Shown piece after piece: positions 8,590 through 17,990 of a stretch of 64,000 nt of DNA. This DNA comes from Streptomyces xanthophaeus (GTDB lineage: Bacteria; Actinomycetota; Actinomycetes; Streptomycetales; Streptomycetaceae), in assembly GCF_030440515.1 (NCBI RefSeq), contig NZ_CP076543.1:1054001-1118000 (forward strand), written 5' to 3'. The notes beneath the pieces are model-generated. The model was not told the DNA's origin, searched no databases, and saw only the letters and a program-made list of their open reading frames with translations. Within the stretch, counting starts at the first letter, position 1. Each line of letters starts with the position of its first letter. The translations under genes and the position numbers were made by a program.

Positions 8590-9111
8590 TCAGGCCCGGC
8601 TGCTGCGCAGCGGACGGCGACGGCGCAGCACGTGGGCGCCGGCGCCGAGGGCCGCGGCGCCCACGAGGCCCGCACCGATGGCGGTCTCGGCGGTGGACGG
8701 GCCGAAGGACCCGCCGATGCCACCCTGCGAGGGGTTGCCCTCCAGGATCGTGAAACGGTGCGTGGCGACCAGGTTGCTGTCGTTGCACTTGACCGACAGC
8801 GTGTGGTGCCCCGGCGAGGCGTGGTTGAAGATCCGGACGGTCGCGAAGCCGATCGACCCCGCGGACAGGTTGGCCGGCGGAAAGTTGCCGTGCGACGTGA
8901 CGGTACCGCCGTGACCGCAGCCCGCCGCGCTCACCTGCATCGTGGAACCCTGGTGCACGGAGTACGGGTTGACGGAGATGTTGCTGGGGCCGTTCCCACC
9001 CCCATTCCCACCCCGGCCCCCGGGGTCCTGGTTCGCGGAGGCGAACGGGGCACTGAGGCCGATCACGGCGCAGGCTGCCGCCGTCACGGTAAGAGCGCGC
9101 AAGACACGCAT
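8590..9111 (-). CDS. exported surface protein, paralogous in plan to its convergent neighbour
   Basis: 173 residues; ATG at 9111 with GGAGG eight bases upstream. A signal peptide (MRVLRALTVTAAACAVIGLS, cleaved after about SANQ) is followed by a Gly/Asn-rich stretch, a beta-rich domain with two cysteines (SAAGCGHGG, LSVKCNDS) and a C-terminal hydrophobic segment, then RRRRPLR. The order of elements matches the 7916-8491 protein, although sequence similarity is low except for the cysteine spacing and tail. Probably a surface protein. No sorting motif of the LPxTG type is visible. Function unknown. Confidence 0.85.
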   Translation of the reverse strand: MRVLRALTVTAAACAVIGLSAPFASANQDPGGRGGNGGGNGPSNISVNPYSVHQGSTMQVSAAGCGHGGTVTSHGNFPPANLSAGSIGFATVRIFNHASPGHHTLSVKCNDSNLVATHRFTILEGNPSQGGIGGSFGPSTAETAIGAGLVGAAALGAGAHVLRRRRPLRSSRA

Positions 9112-9475
9112 GGTGGAACCTCCAGCGGGAAGCGCCCCGGAGCGTCGGCCCCGGATGATCGACGAGAACGCCTCCCACGTCGAACCCTCAGGTCGCCCCG
9201 CAACCTCCGCATTTCCGGCTTTGGGCCGCCCGGTTGAGCGACACGCCGAAGCGCGGGAAATGCAACTGACGGATCCGCAGGTCACGACCCGTCAGGCATT
9301 TATGTGACGATTACCTGGATGGACGCACCCCTTCCGGCCCTCTCCGGGTGGCGGCCACCCGTTCGCCCTTCCCCCCTCGCCGTCCTGTCGGCTCGGCCTT
9401 AGCGTGCGTGAAGTAGGGCGTACAGGGGCGGGACAGGAACGCGGGTCGGGACCCCCGCGTCGGGAAGGGAGAACG

Positions 9476-10138
9476 ATGGGCGAGGACGAGACCGGGCAGT
9501 CACGCAAACGCTCACCGTGGGGCGTACTCGCCCTGGTCATGCTCACCGGCCTCGCCATGGTGCGCAACGGTGTGAATGTCGGCGACGGCCCGCCGCAGCC
9601 CACCGCGGCCTCGGCCGTCGCGGTGACGTCCGGGCAGTTGCCGGCGGATCCGCCCACGCCCCCGGCGGACATGGAGGTGCTGGAGCACTCGTCGGTCCAG
9701 CGCATCCGGATTCCCACGATCAACGTGGACGCGCCGGTGATGACGGTCGGGCTGGACGCGGAGGGCTGGATCGACGCGCCGCCGCCGCAGGACCGCAATC
9801 TCGCCGGCTGGTACCTCAACGGCATCTCGCCCGGCCAGCGGGGCTCCGCGGTGATCGTCGGGCACGTGGACAACGCGCAGGGCCCCGCGGTCTTCTACGG
9901 CCTCGGCTCGGTCAAGCCGGGCAACCACATCGAGGTGGAGCGGTACGACGGCCGCACGGCGGTGTTCGAGGTCTACGGGGTGGAGGTGTTCTCCAAGGAG
10001 GCCTTCCCCGGGGCCCGTGTGTACGGGGACACCGGGCACCCGGAACTCCGGGTGATCACCTGCGGCGGCGGATACTCGAAGGCCCGTGGCTACGACGGCA
10101 ACGTGGTCGTCTTCGCCCGCATGGTGGAGGCCCGCTGA
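9476..10138 (+). CDS. class F sortase
   Basis: 220 residues; ATG at 9476 with GGGAAGGGAG upstream. An N-terminal membrane helix (about 14-30) is followed by a Pro-rich linker and the sortase barrel starting at RIRIPTINVDAPV. The catalytic triad is visible: His130 in VIVGHVDN, Cys196 in VITCGGG and Arg204 in KARGYDGN. Sortases cleave a C-terminal sorting signal and join the protein to the cell-wall precursor outside the membrane; class F enzymes are the actinobacterial type. The two surface proteins just upstream are natural substrate candidates by position but lack a standard motif. Confidence 0.93.
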   Translation: MGEDETGQSRKRSPWGVLALVMLTGLAMVRNGVNVGDGPPQPTAASAVAVTSGQLPADPPTPPADMEVLEHSSVQRIRIPTINVDAPVMTVGLDAEGWIDAPPPQDRNLAGWYLNGISPGQRGSAVIVGHVDNAQGPAVFYGLGSVKPGNHIEVERYDGRTAVFEVYGVEVFSKEAFPGARVYGDTGHPELRVITCGGGYSKARGYDGNVVVFARMVEAR

Positions 10139-10171
10139 GCCCGTGGGTATCCGCCGCGGCCGGCACCCGGT

Positions 10172-11065
10172 TCAGCGGGGCGGCAGCACCGGGAGGGTCA
10201 TCCGGTAGCCCCGCGCGAGCAGTTGGGGAAGGTACGAGGAGATCGCCTGGACGCTCTGCGACCGGTTGCCGCCGGCGTCGTGCGAGAGGACGATCACCCC
10301 GGGGGCCGCGCCGCCCAGGACCCGGGAGATGATCGTCGGGGTTCCCGGTTCCTTCCAGTCCAGGGTGTCCACGGTCCAGGCGAGCGGCTCCATGCCGAGC
10401 TCGGCCCCGATCTCGAAGGCGGCGCGGTTCCAGGCCCCGTAGGGGGCCCGGAACCACAGCGGCGCCTCGCCGACGGTCTGCTGTACGACCTCGCTCGTGC
10501 GGCCGATCTCGGAGGCGAGGGCGGGGCGGCTGAGGCTGGGGATGAGCGGGTGGGTCCAGGTGTGGTTGCCGATGACGTGGCCCTCGTCGACCATCCGGCG
10601 CAGCAGGTTCCGGTTCTCGGCGGCCATCTCCCCGCAGACGAAGAACATGGCGCGCACGCCGTACCGGGCGAGGGTGTCGAGGATGGCGGGGGTGTAGCGG
10701 GGGTCCGGGCCGTCGTCGAAGGTGAGCACCATGCCGGCCGACGCGGCTTCGGCGGTGGGGAGTTCCAGGATGGGCCGGGTCCGCACGGCCGGCTTCAGGG
10801 CCGCCGCGCGCACCGGCGCATCGGCGGTCATCGGCCGCAGCCGGTACGACTTCTCGGGCAGCGCCTGCGCCCGCAGCCCCGGCGCACCCGCCGCGGGCCG
10901 CGCCCCCGGCCCGGCCGGCGATCCGGAACCGCCAGGTCCGGGCCCCGGGGTACCGGTATCGCTCTCACCACCCACGCTGAGCAGGCCGGAGGCCGCGGCG
11001 ACCCCGAGGAAGACGGCGGTACGCAGGACCGTGCGCCGCCCTACTGTCGGCTCGTCATTTTTCAT
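10172..11065 (-). CDS. polysaccharide deacetylase (NodB domain), exported
   Basis: 297 residues. A twin-arginine type signal (GRRTVLRTAVFLGVAAASGLL) is followed by a Gly/Pro linker and the NodB domain from about residue 110. The metal and catalytic residues are present: TFDDGPD (Asp117, Asp118), NHTWTHP (His168, His172), RAPYG and LSHDAGG. The family removes N- or O-acetyl groups from peptidoglycan, chitin or other glycans outside the cell. It converges with the sortase gene (33 bases apart). The upstream region is relatively A+T-rich (11060-11100). Confidence 0.93.
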   Translation of the reverse strand: MKNDEPTVGRRTVLRTAVFLGVAAASGLLSVGGESDTGTPGPGPGGSGSPAGPGARPAAGAPGLRAQALPEKSYRLRPMTADAPVRAAALKPAVRTRPILELPTAEAASAGMVLTFDDGPDPRYTPAILDTLARYGVRAMFFVCGEMAAENRNLLRRMVDEGHVIGNHTWTHPLIPSLSRPALASEIGRTSEVVQQTVGEAPLWFRAPYGAWNRAAFEIGAELGMEPLAWTVDTLDWKEPGTPTIISRVLGGAAPGVIVLSHDAGGNRSQSVQAISSYLPQLLARGYRMTLPVLPPR

Positions 11066-11164
11066 TATTACTACGTATCAACGACATCGCCGAAGTTGTC
11101 GAGAGGCGCGGACGCACCCACTTCCCCTCACCCGGTCGGCCGAGGCCGCCGGCCCCCGGCCCGG

Positions 11165-14100
11165 TCAGCCGCGGCGGACCAGGGGGAAGGGGAGGGTCTC
11201 GCGGATCGTCAGGCCCGTGAGGAACATGACGAGGCGGTCCACGCCGATGCCGAGGCCGCCCGTGGGCGGCATCGCGTACTCCAGGGCGTCGAGGAAGTCG
11301 TTGTCGAGTTCCATCGCCTCCGGGTCGCCGCCCGCCGCGAGCAGGGACTGGGCGGTCAGGCGGCGGCGCTGTTCCATCGGGTCGGTCAGTTCCGAGTAGG
11401 CGGTGCCCAGTTCGGTTCCGAAGGCGACCAGGTCCCAGCGTTCGGCGAGCCTGGGGTCCCGTCGGTGCTGGCGGGTGAGCGGGGAGACGTCGGTGGGGAA
11501 GTCCTTGTAGAAGGTGGGCAGCTTGGTGCGCTCCTCCACGAGGCGCTCGTACATCTCCAGCACCACGTCGCCGCGGGTGTCCTCGGGGGCGTGCGGGACC
11601 GACGCCCGGTCGCACAGCCGGCGCAGCACCCCTTCCTCGGTGTCGGCGTCGACCTCCTCGCCGAGGGCTTCGCTGATGGCCCCGTACATGGTCTTGACCG
11701 GCCAGGTTCCGGATATGTCGTGGACGACGAGCTTTCCGTCGGGTCCCGCCTTGTGGGCGATGGGCGAGCCGAAGGCGGCGGTGGCGGCGCCCTGGATCAG
11801 TTCGCGTGTGAGGTCGAGCATCACGTCGTAGTCGGCGAAGGCCTGGTAGGCCTCCAGCATCGTGAACTCGGGGTTGTGCTTGTAGGAGACGCCCTCGTTG
11901 CGGAAGGTGCGGCCCATCTCGAATACCTTCTCCAAGCCGCCGACGCAGAGCCGCTTGAGGTAGAGCTCGGGCGCGATGCGCAGGTACAGGTCGAGGTCGT
12001 AGGCGTTGATGTGGGTGCGGAAGGGCCGGGCGTTGGCGCCGCCGTGGATCTGCTGGAGCATCGGTGTCTCGACCTCCAGGTAGCCGCGGTCGAGCAGTCC
12101 CTGGCGCAGGGCCTGGACCGCGCTGGAGCGGGCCCGTACGACGTCCCGGGCCTCGGGGCTCGCGACGAGGTCGAGGTAGCGGCGCCGGACGCGGGCCTCG
12201 GGGTCGGCGAGGCCCTTGCGCTTGTCGGGGAGGGGGCGCAGACACTTGCCGGTGAGCTGCCAGGACCGGACCACGAGCGACAGCTCGCCCGCCTTGCTGG
12301 CGCCGGTCTCGCCGCTGACGAGCACGTGGTCGCCGAAGTCGACCTGCGAGGTGAAGGAGTCCAGTACCCCGGCCCCGGTCTCGTCGCGGGTGAGCATCAG
12401 CTGTACGTCCCCGGACCAGTCCCGCAGGACGGCGAAGACCACGCCGCCGAGGTCGCGTACGAGCATGACGCGTCCGGCGAGGGTGGCCTGCTCGCCGGTC
12501 CGGGCACCGGGCGGGAGGGCGGGGCGGCCGGGGGAACCCTCGTGGGTGGCCTTCAGTTCCGCGACCGTGTGGGTGCGCGGGCGGATCCCGACCGGGTAGG
12601 GGTCGGTGCCGGCCGCCCGGATGCGTTCCAGCTTCGCGTGGCGGACGCGCACCTGTTCGGGCAGCCGCTCGGCCGGGGGCCCCGCGGCCTCCTGCTGGAC
12701 CGCGTCCAGGCCGAGCGAGTCGATGGAGGGCAGTCCCTCGGTGGTGACGGGGGCGGTGAGTCCCTTGGGGTGCCCGTTGCCCCACAGGGTGCGCAGGCTG
12801 GGTACGGAGACGAAGCCCTCGGCGATGCCGGAGGCGAGGCTGACGCGGGCGAGCGAGCCGGCGTCCTGGTAGCAGAGGAAGCGCGGGTACCACTCGGGGT
12901 TGTACTTGACGTTCGAGCGGTAGAGCGCCTCCAGCTGCCACCAGCGGGAGAAGAAGAGGAGCAGCCTGCGCCACAGCTTGAGGACGGGGCCGGCGCCGAT
13001 CCGGCCGCCCTCCTCGAAGGCGGAGCGGAAGACGGCGAAGTTGAGGGAGATCCGGTGCACGCCGAGGCCGGGGGCCGCGGCGCAGAGCTGGGCGACCATG
13101 AACTCCATGACCCCGTTGGGGGCGGTGCGGTCGCGGCGCATGAGGTCGAGGGAGATGCCGTCCTTGCCCCAGGGGACGAAGGAGAGCAGGGCGATCAGCT
13201 CGCCCTGGTCGTCGAAGGCCTCCACCAGCAGGCAGTCCCCGTCGGCGCGGTCGCCGAGCCGGTCCAGGGCCATGGAGAAGCCGCGCTCGGTCTCGGTGTC
13301 GCGCCATCGGTCGGCGCTCTCCACGATCCTCTGCATCTCGTCCTGGGAGAGGGCGGAGTGGCGGCGGATGACGGTGGTGGCCCCGGTGCGCCGGACCCGG
13401 TTGACGGCCTGCCGGGTGACGCGCATGTCGCGGCCGTCGAGGTCGAAGTGGGCCACGTGCAGGATGGCCTCGTCGCCGAGCTGGAGCGCGCCGAGCCCGG
13501 AGCGGCCGTAGGCGGTGGCGCCGTCCTCGGAGGCACCCATGACGGCGGGCTGCCAGCCGTAGCGCCGGGCCACGGCCAGCCAGGCGTCGATGGCGGCGGT
13601 CCAGGAGGCGGGGTCGCCGACCGGGTCCCCGCTGGCGAGGCAGACGCCGGCCTCGACGCGGTAGGTGACGCCGGCCTTGCCGTTGGGGGCGAACACGACG
13701 GCCTTGTCGCGCCGGGTGGCGAAGTAGCCGAGGGAGTCGTTGCGTCCGTAGGCGCCGAGGAGGGCGCGGATGCGGGGCTCCTCGTCGCCGTGCAGGGCGG
13801 CAGTCAGACGCTGGGAGCGGAAGAGGGTCATGGCCGCGTTCAGCAGGGCGGCGGCGCCGAAGAGGCCGAGCAGGAAGGAGAGCGGGCGGGGTGGGTGGCC
13901 GTCGAACTCCCGCGCGGAGAAGAGGCCGCCGAAGACCTCCTTGGCGGCCCAGTCCAGCCACTGGCCCTTGGGCAGGGTGCCGGGGAAGAGGGCGACGAGC
14001 GCCCAGCCCGCGAGTACGGCGGCGAGCAGGCCGAGGCCGAGCACGAACAGGGCGTGCCACAGGGCTCCGGGGCGGGAGGCGGCGTAGAACTCGTCGCGGG

Positions 14101-14485
14101 CGGCGATCAGCACGGCCAGTGCGGCGACGGCGATGATCATGGAGGGGATGCCGATCCAGTACTCGCCGACGGCCATCTCCAGCACGTCGTCGAGGATCAG
14201 AAGGGCCAAATAGGTGATGACGATCCACCAGGCGACCTTCTTGCGGGTGCCGAGGGCCGCGGCGAGGAGGAAAAGGAAAACGGCGTAGGCGAGGTTCGCG
14301 CTGACCGGGACGACGATCAGGTCGAGGAACCGCACGATGTGCCGCAGGAGCCGCCGCAGCGTGGGCGAGAGGGCGAGCAGGGCGCAGAGCAGGCCGAGCG
14401 CTCCGAAGAACGCGCCGAACCCGTCGGGCACCCGGTTCAGGAAGCGGTTCCGGGTTCCGTGCTTCTCCTCCACGGTGGCACTCAT
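11165..14485 (-). CDS. lysX: bifunctional lysylphosphatidylglycerol synthetase / lysyl-tRNA synthetase
   Basis: 1106 residues, the expected size of actinobacterial LysX. The N-terminal third has six or seven membrane helices (for example LRHIVRFLDLIVVPV and AWWIVITYLALLILDDV). It is followed by an MprF-type aminoacyl-lipid transfer domain (to about residue 580), an OB-fold anticodon-binding domain (TLAGRVMLVRDLGG) and a class II synthetase core. Motif 2 (FEMGRTFRNEGVSYKHNPEF) and motif 3 (GGLGIGVDRLVMFLTG) are intact. It charges tRNA-Lys and transfers lysine to phosphatidylglycerol, reducing surface negative charge and cationic peptide sensitivity. The ATG at 14485 was chosen because upstream in-frame sequence is not membrane-like. 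Confidence 0.95.
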   Translation of the reverse strand: MSATVEEKHGTRNRFLNRVPDGFGAFFGALGLLCALLALSPTLRRLLRHIVRFLDLIVVPVSANLAYAVFLFLLAAALGTRKKVAWWIVITYLALLILDDVLEMAVGEYWIGIPSMIIAVAALAVLIAARDEFYAASRPGALWHALFVLGLGLLAAVLAGWALVALFPGTLPKGQWLDWAAKEVFGGLFSAREFDGHPPRPLSFLLGLFGAAALLNAAMTLFRSQRLTAALHGDEEPRIRALLGAYGRNDSLGYFATRRDKAVVFAPNGKAGVTYRVEAGVCLASGDPVGDPASWTAAIDAWLAVARRYGWQPAVMGASEDGATAYGRSGLGALQLGDEAILHVAHFDLDGRDMRVTRQAVNRVRRTGATTVIRRHSALSQDEMQRIVESADRWRDTETERGFSMALDRLGDRADGDCLLVEAFDDQGELIALLSFVPWGKDGISLDLMRRDRTAPNGVMEFMVAQLCAAAPGLGVHRISLNFAVFRSAFEEGGRIGAGPVLKLWRRLLLFFSRWWQLEALYRSNVKYNPEWYPRFLCYQDAGSLARVSLASGIAEGFVSVPSLRTLWGNGHPKGLTAPVTTEGLPSIDSLGLDAVQQEAAGPPAERLPEQVRVRHAKLERIRAAGTDPYPVGIRPRTHTVAELKATHEGSPGRPALPPGARTGEQATLAGRVMLVRDLGGVVFAVLRDWSGDVQLMLTRDETGAGVLDSFTSQVDFGDHVLVSGETGASKAGELSLVVRSWQLTGKCLRPLPDKRKGLADPEARVRRRYLDLVASPEARDVVRARSSAVQALRQGLLDRGYLEVETPMLQQIHGGANARPFRTHINAYDLDLYLRIAPELYLKRLCVGGLEKVFEMGRTFRNEGVSYKHNPEFTMLEAYQAFADYDVMLDLTRELIQGAATAAFGSPIAHKAGPDGKLVVHDISGTWPVKTMYGAISEALGEEVDADTEEGVLRRLCDRASVPHAPEDTRGDVVLEMYERLVEERTKLPTFYKDFPTDVSPLTRQHRRDPRLAERWDLVAFGTELGTAYSELTDPMEQRRRLTAQSLLAAGGDPEAMELDNDFLDALEYAMPPTGGLGIGVDRLVMFLTGLTIRETLPFPLVRRG

Positions 14486-14636
14486 GGTTCGCACTGTAGG
14501 GAGGGCGGCGCCGGTACGCGCGCCGAGCGGGAGGGGCGTCCCCCGGGCCGTGCCCACGGGGCTGCGCAGGCTCATGCCCGGGCCATGCCCCGGGCCGTGC
14601 CCCGGGCGCTCCGGGGCACGGCCTATCCTCGGCAGG

Positions 14637-15098
14637 GTGACGGAGCACGTGAACACGGAATTCGAACGCGGTACCGACGGCCCGAAGGTGATCCTGGCCG
14701 GGGTGGACGGATCGGAGTCCTCGCTGCGGGCCGCGGCCTACGCGGCGGGGCTGGCCCGGCGGCAGAACGCCCTGCTGGCCCTGGTGTACGTCCAGCCGGT
14801 GATCCCGGCCGGCGCCGCGCTGGGCGCGCCGGTGGCGGACACCACCGGGGAGATCGCGGAGGGCCTGGTGGCCGAGATCCGCGCGTCGGCGGAGCGGCTC
14901 AAGGGCATCTACGAGGTGCGGTGGCAGTTCCACACCTTCCGCGGCGACCCGTACGCCGGCCTGGTGAGCGCGGCGGACGAGCTGATGGCGGACGCGGTGG
15001 TGGTCGGCGCCTCCGAGCAGGCGGGCCACCGCATCGTGGGGTCGGTGGCGATCCGCCTGGTCAAGGCGGGCCGCTGGCCCGTCACCGTGGTTCCGTAG
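14637..15098 (+). CDS. universal stress protein (UspA family)
   Basis: 153 residues. The first strand and Asp are at VILAGVDGSESSLRAAAYAA. The C-terminal block VVVGASEQAGHRIVGSVAIR corresponds to the ATP-binding G-2x-G-9x-G(S) motif, although the first glycines are partly replaced (GASEQAG). It is thus a single-domain Usp, possibly ATP-binding, cytoplasmic and stress-related. GTG 14637 is the most upstream sensible start; GTG 14649 is an alternative. It is divergent from lysX. Confidence 0.88.
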   Translation: MTEHVNTEFERGTDGPKVILAGVDGSESSLRAAAYAAGLARRQNALLALVYVQPVIPAGAALGAPVADTTGEIAEGLVAEIRASAERLKGIYEVRWQFHTFRGDPYAGLVSAADELMADAVVVGASEQAGHRIVGSVAIRLVKAGRWPVTVVP

Positions 15099-15143
15099 GG
15101 CTCCCGGGGCACGGGGTACGGGTGCCGGGTCACGTCCCCGGTC

Positions 15144-16334
15144 CTACCGGCCCATGGTCAGGCCGTCCTTGGCGGCGCCGCGGCTGAGGACGGCCTCGCT
15201 GATGGCGTCGCGGGCGCGCTCGTAGTCCTCGCGGCCGGGGTCCTTGGCGAGCGCGTCGGGCAGGTGGACGACCCGGCCCGCGGACAGGTCCATCATCTGC
15301 GGCACGAACTCGGCCTTGGTGACCTGCCAGCGCTGCCCGGCGACGGCCGGCGGGGCGAAGGTGAACCGGCCGATCGAGCCGTAGTTGCCCCGCATGTCGC
15401 GCGCACCCGTGTAGTTGAACATCTCGCCCGCGACCTGGTCTCCCATGCCGTAGACGATCCAGGTCCCGTTGACCTTCTCGTAAGGCTGGGGGATATGAGC
15501 GTGCGTGCCGATGAGCAGATCGATGTCGGGGCGGCCGCCGGTCTGCGAGGCGGTCAGCGCCTTGCCGAGCGAGAGCTGGGTCCCGTCCGGCTCGGTCTCC
15601 CATTCCGTGCCCCAGTGCACGCTCACCAGCACCACGTCCGCGCCCGCCTTCCGGGCCGCCCGCGCATCCGCGATGATCTTGTCCTGCTTCATCAGGTTGA
15701 CCGCCCACGGCTGGCCGTCGGGCATGGGGTAACCGTTGGTGTCGTAGGTGTACGCGAGGTGCGCCACCTTGGCGGAGCCCGCCTTGTACGTGGCCGCCTC
15801 GGCGGCCGTACGGGCCGAGCCGGCGTGACCCAGGCCGACCTTGTCGAAGCGGTCCAGCGTGCGGCGCAGGCCGGCGCCCCCGTCGTCGAGGGTGTGGTTC
15901 GAGGCCGTGGAGCAGCCGTCGTACCCGGCGTCCTTCAGTCCGTCGGCGACCTCGGGCGGTGATTTGAAGGCCGGATAGCCGGAGAAGGGGCCGCCCTCCT
16001 CCCCGTAGATCGTCTCCATGTGGCAGAGGGCGAGGTCGGCCGCGGACACCACGGACTTGACGCCGGAGAACATCGGCCTGAAGTCGTATCCGTCGCCCTC
16101 CGCGTCGTTCGCCGCGTGCTGGATGACGGAGGTGTGCGGCAGTACATCGCCGCTCGCGACCAGGGTGAAGCCCTGGGCGGCGGGCGCTCCGGCGGCGGTG
16201 GAGGGGGCGGCCGGTCCGCCGGAGTCCCCGAGGCGGGCCGGCGCGGAGCTCCCGGTGGCCGAGCATCCGACGGCGGCGGACAGCAGCACGGCCGACAGGA
16301 GGGCGAGCACCGGCGGACGGATTCGCGTGGTCAT
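15144..16334 (-). CDS. CapA-family lipoprotein (PGA_cap metallophosphatase fold)
   Basis: 396 residues. The N-terminus is a lipoprotein signal (VLALLSAVLLSAAVGC, lipobox Cys at about 21), placing it on the outer face of the membrane. The body matches the bacterial poly-gamma-glutamate capsule protein family: LVASGDVLPHTS, STASNHTLDDGGAGL, VSVHWGTEWE and IGTHAHIPQPYE are the metal-site motifs. CapA-like proteins act on peptide or capsule polymers, but few have been assayed, and a Streptomyces capsule is not implied. A 14-bp perfect palindrome lies 32-45 bp upstream of its start, a candidate operator. Confidence 0.9.
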   Translation of the reverse strand: MTTRIRPPVLALLSAVLLSAAVGCSATGSSAPARLGDSGGPAAPSTAAGAPAAQGFTLVASGDVLPHTSVIQHAANDAEGDGYDFRPMFSGVKSVVSAADLALCHMETIYGEEGGPFSGYPAFKSPPEVADGLKDAGYDGCSTASNHTLDDGGAGLRRTLDRFDKVGLGHAGSARTAAEAATYKAGSAKVAHLAYTYDTNGYPMPDGQPWAVNLMKQDKIIADARAARKAGADVVLVSVHWGTEWETEPDGTQLSLGKALTASQTGGRPDIDLLIGTHAHIPQPYEKVNGTWIVYGMGDQVAGEMFNYTGARDMRGNYGSIGRFTFAPPAVAGQRWQVTKAEFVPQMMDLSAGRVVHLPDALAKDPGREDYERARDAISEAVLSRGAAKDGLTMGR

Positions 16335-16663
16335 GGGCCCCGCTCTCGTTAATACGATTATCTGACATGTGATCACATGCAATCCATATAACTACACGCC
16401 GTAAGTCAAGGAACGGATCCGTCTCGCGGACACACGCCACCCGAACGGCGGACCCGGACGGCAGCGGCGGACCCGGACGGCGGCAGCCGCATGCCGTTCG
16501 CCGCGCCGTTCGACCGTTCACCGACCCGCACGGCCGCCCGGCGGACGACCCGGGTGCTTGGGCGCAACGCCGGGGCCGGACGGTTCCAGGTGGGCTCCGT
16601 GCAGGTCAGGGTGGACGGGTCGCCGCCTCCACGGCCCCCCACGCACCCCGGAAGGAGCCCCTC
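16335..16663. other. 329-bp intergenic region between CapA-like and ECF sigma genes
   Basis: The first 75 bp are A+T-rich and hold the palindrome described separately. The rest (16440-16650) is G+C-rich and repeats GGCGGACCCGGACGG-type words, with no convincing coding signal. It should contain the promoters of both divergent genes. Confidence 0.4.
16366..16379. promoter_or_regulatory. 14-bp perfect palindrome in the CapA-like gene promoter
   Basis: CATGTGATCACATG is a perfect palindrome. It lies in a low-G+C stretch (16345-16410), just upstream of the start at 16334. On the minus strand a possible -35 (TTGACT) lies further upstream, near 16405. Regulator unknown. Confidence 0.45.
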
Positions 16664-17203
16664 GTGCCGCTCTCCCCCACCCTCCCGCGTACGGACCCCG
16701 AGGCACTCGCCGAACTCCAGCGCGACCACGGGCGGGCCCTGTTCGGATTCCTGGTCGGCCTCACGGCGGGGGACGCCCAGCGCGCGGAGGACCTCGTACA
16801 GGAGACCCTCGTCCGGGTCTGGCAGCACCCGGAGGCCCTGTCCAGCGGGCACGACTCCATGCGGCCCTGGCTGTTCACGGTGGCCCGGCGCCTGGCGATC
16901 GACGCCCGGCGGGCCCGGCTGTCACGGCCGCTGGAGGTGGACCCGGAGGGGCTGGAACACGCACCCGAGCCCCAGGACGCGGTGGCCGGCTCGGTCACGG
17001 CGATCGACGTCCGGCGGGCCGTGGGGTCCCTGGGGCCCGAGCACCGCGAGGTGCTGATGCAGGTCTACTTCCGCGACCGCTCGGTGGCCGAGGCCGCCGC
17101 CGAGCTCGGCATCCCGGCCGGAACCGTCAAGTCCCGCACGTACTACGCCCTTCGCGCCCTGAAGAAGGGCCTCCAGGGGTACGGGTACGGCCTCGGCGCC
17201 TGA
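16664..17203 (+). CDS. ECF-type RNA polymerase sigma factor
   Basis: 179 residues. GTG at 16664 has GAAGGAG six bases upstream. Region 2 (LFGFLVGLTAGDAQRAEDLVQE followed by TLVRVWQHPE) recognises the -10 element. Region 4 (VLMQVYFRDRSVAEAAAELG, then IPAGTVKSRTYYALRALK) is the -35-binding helix-turn-helix. No anti-sigma gene follows directly; the next two genes are unrelated in sequence, so its control is not visible here. ECF sigmas direct stress or envelope regulons. Confidence 0.92.
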   Translation: MPLSPTLPRTDPEALAELQRDHGRALFGFLVGLTAGDAQRAEDLVQETLVRVWQHPEALSSGHDSMRPWLFTVARRLAIDARRARLSRPLEVDPEGLEHAPEPQDAVAGSVTAIDVRRAVGSLGPEHREVLMQVYFRDRSVAEAAAELGIPAGTVKSRTYYALRALKKGLQGYGYGLGA

Positions 17204-17390
17204 GGCTGCGGCGCGGCGCGGAGCGGCGAAAGATCGTGTAACGCCGTGAATAGATGCGGATCGGACATAAAACGCGTCGATTTCGGCATCAGAGCGTGCA
17301 AGTTGAGTAAACATCCCCCGCTCCGCAAGCCGCTCGGTGAAGGCTCAGGACTGACGACGGGACGCTCGAAGCGCGGGAGAAGGTGGAACG

Positions 17391-17906
17391 GTGCAGCCCG
17401 AGGGTAGTAACGGCACCAGTGACGGCGGGCTCGCGGTGCCCATGGCCTGGCTGTATGCCGAGTACATCGCGGACGAACTGCTGCGTACGGGCCGGCTCAT
17501 CCCGGTCAGCACCCTGGAGTTCAGGGCCGGACGGGACACGCTCGCCCTGACGATCTACCTCTCGGACGCGGCCGGCGAGCTCTCCGGCATCCGGGTGGTC
17601 TCGCAGCTCGACGAGTGGCTGTCGCTCACGGCGTACGGACACCCGTGGCGCGACTGGGTGCACACCCGGTTCCTCGCTCTCGGCGAGGAGGCCCGGGAGC
17701 GCGGCGACGGCGGGGACCCCGACCTGGAACTGGCCCGGGCGGCGTGGCGCTGGCTGGACGGCACCGAGCTGTTCGCCACCAACCTCGACCCCGGGCGGCC
17801 CGACCACAGCGACTTCGCGCCGGGACTGGACGAGAACGCGCGCGTATGGACCCCGGCCTGGCAACTCGGGCTGCCTCTGGGGCATTTGGCGATGCACCTG
17901 TTCTGA
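17391..17906 (+). CDS. conserved-looking hypothetical protein
   Basis: 171 residues from a GTG preceded by AAGGTGG. I do not recognise a family. It is soluble and acidic, with aromatic-rich helices (VPMAWLYAEYIADELLRTG, AWRWLDGTELFATN) and no signal peptide. Codon bias is typical of the genome, and homologues in other streptomycetes are likely. It is separated from the ECF sigma gene by 187 bp and from the DUF4913 gene by 84 bp, in the same direction. Confidence 0.75.
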   Translation: MQPEGSNGTSDGGLAVPMAWLYAEYIADELLRTGRLIPVSTLEFRAGRDTLALTIYLSDAAGELSGIRVVSQLDEWLSLTAYGHPWRDWVHTRFLALGEEARERGDGGDPDLELARAAWRWLDGTELFATNLDPGRPDHSDFAPGLDENARVWTPAWQLGLPLGHLAMHLF

Positions 17907-17990
17907 CGAAGCCACGGGCACGGGCACGGGACGCTGAACTCATATGATCAGCGAATTCCTTACCTGGCTCGAAAGGCACTCATCAGTTCC

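Noticed and set aside
10223..15187. Very long plus-strand open frame (over 1,600 codons)
   Set aside because: It is the antisense shadow of the deacetylase and lysX; composition is low-complexity Gly/Ala/Val/Glu and no domain is visible, while the opposite strand encodes well-known proteins.
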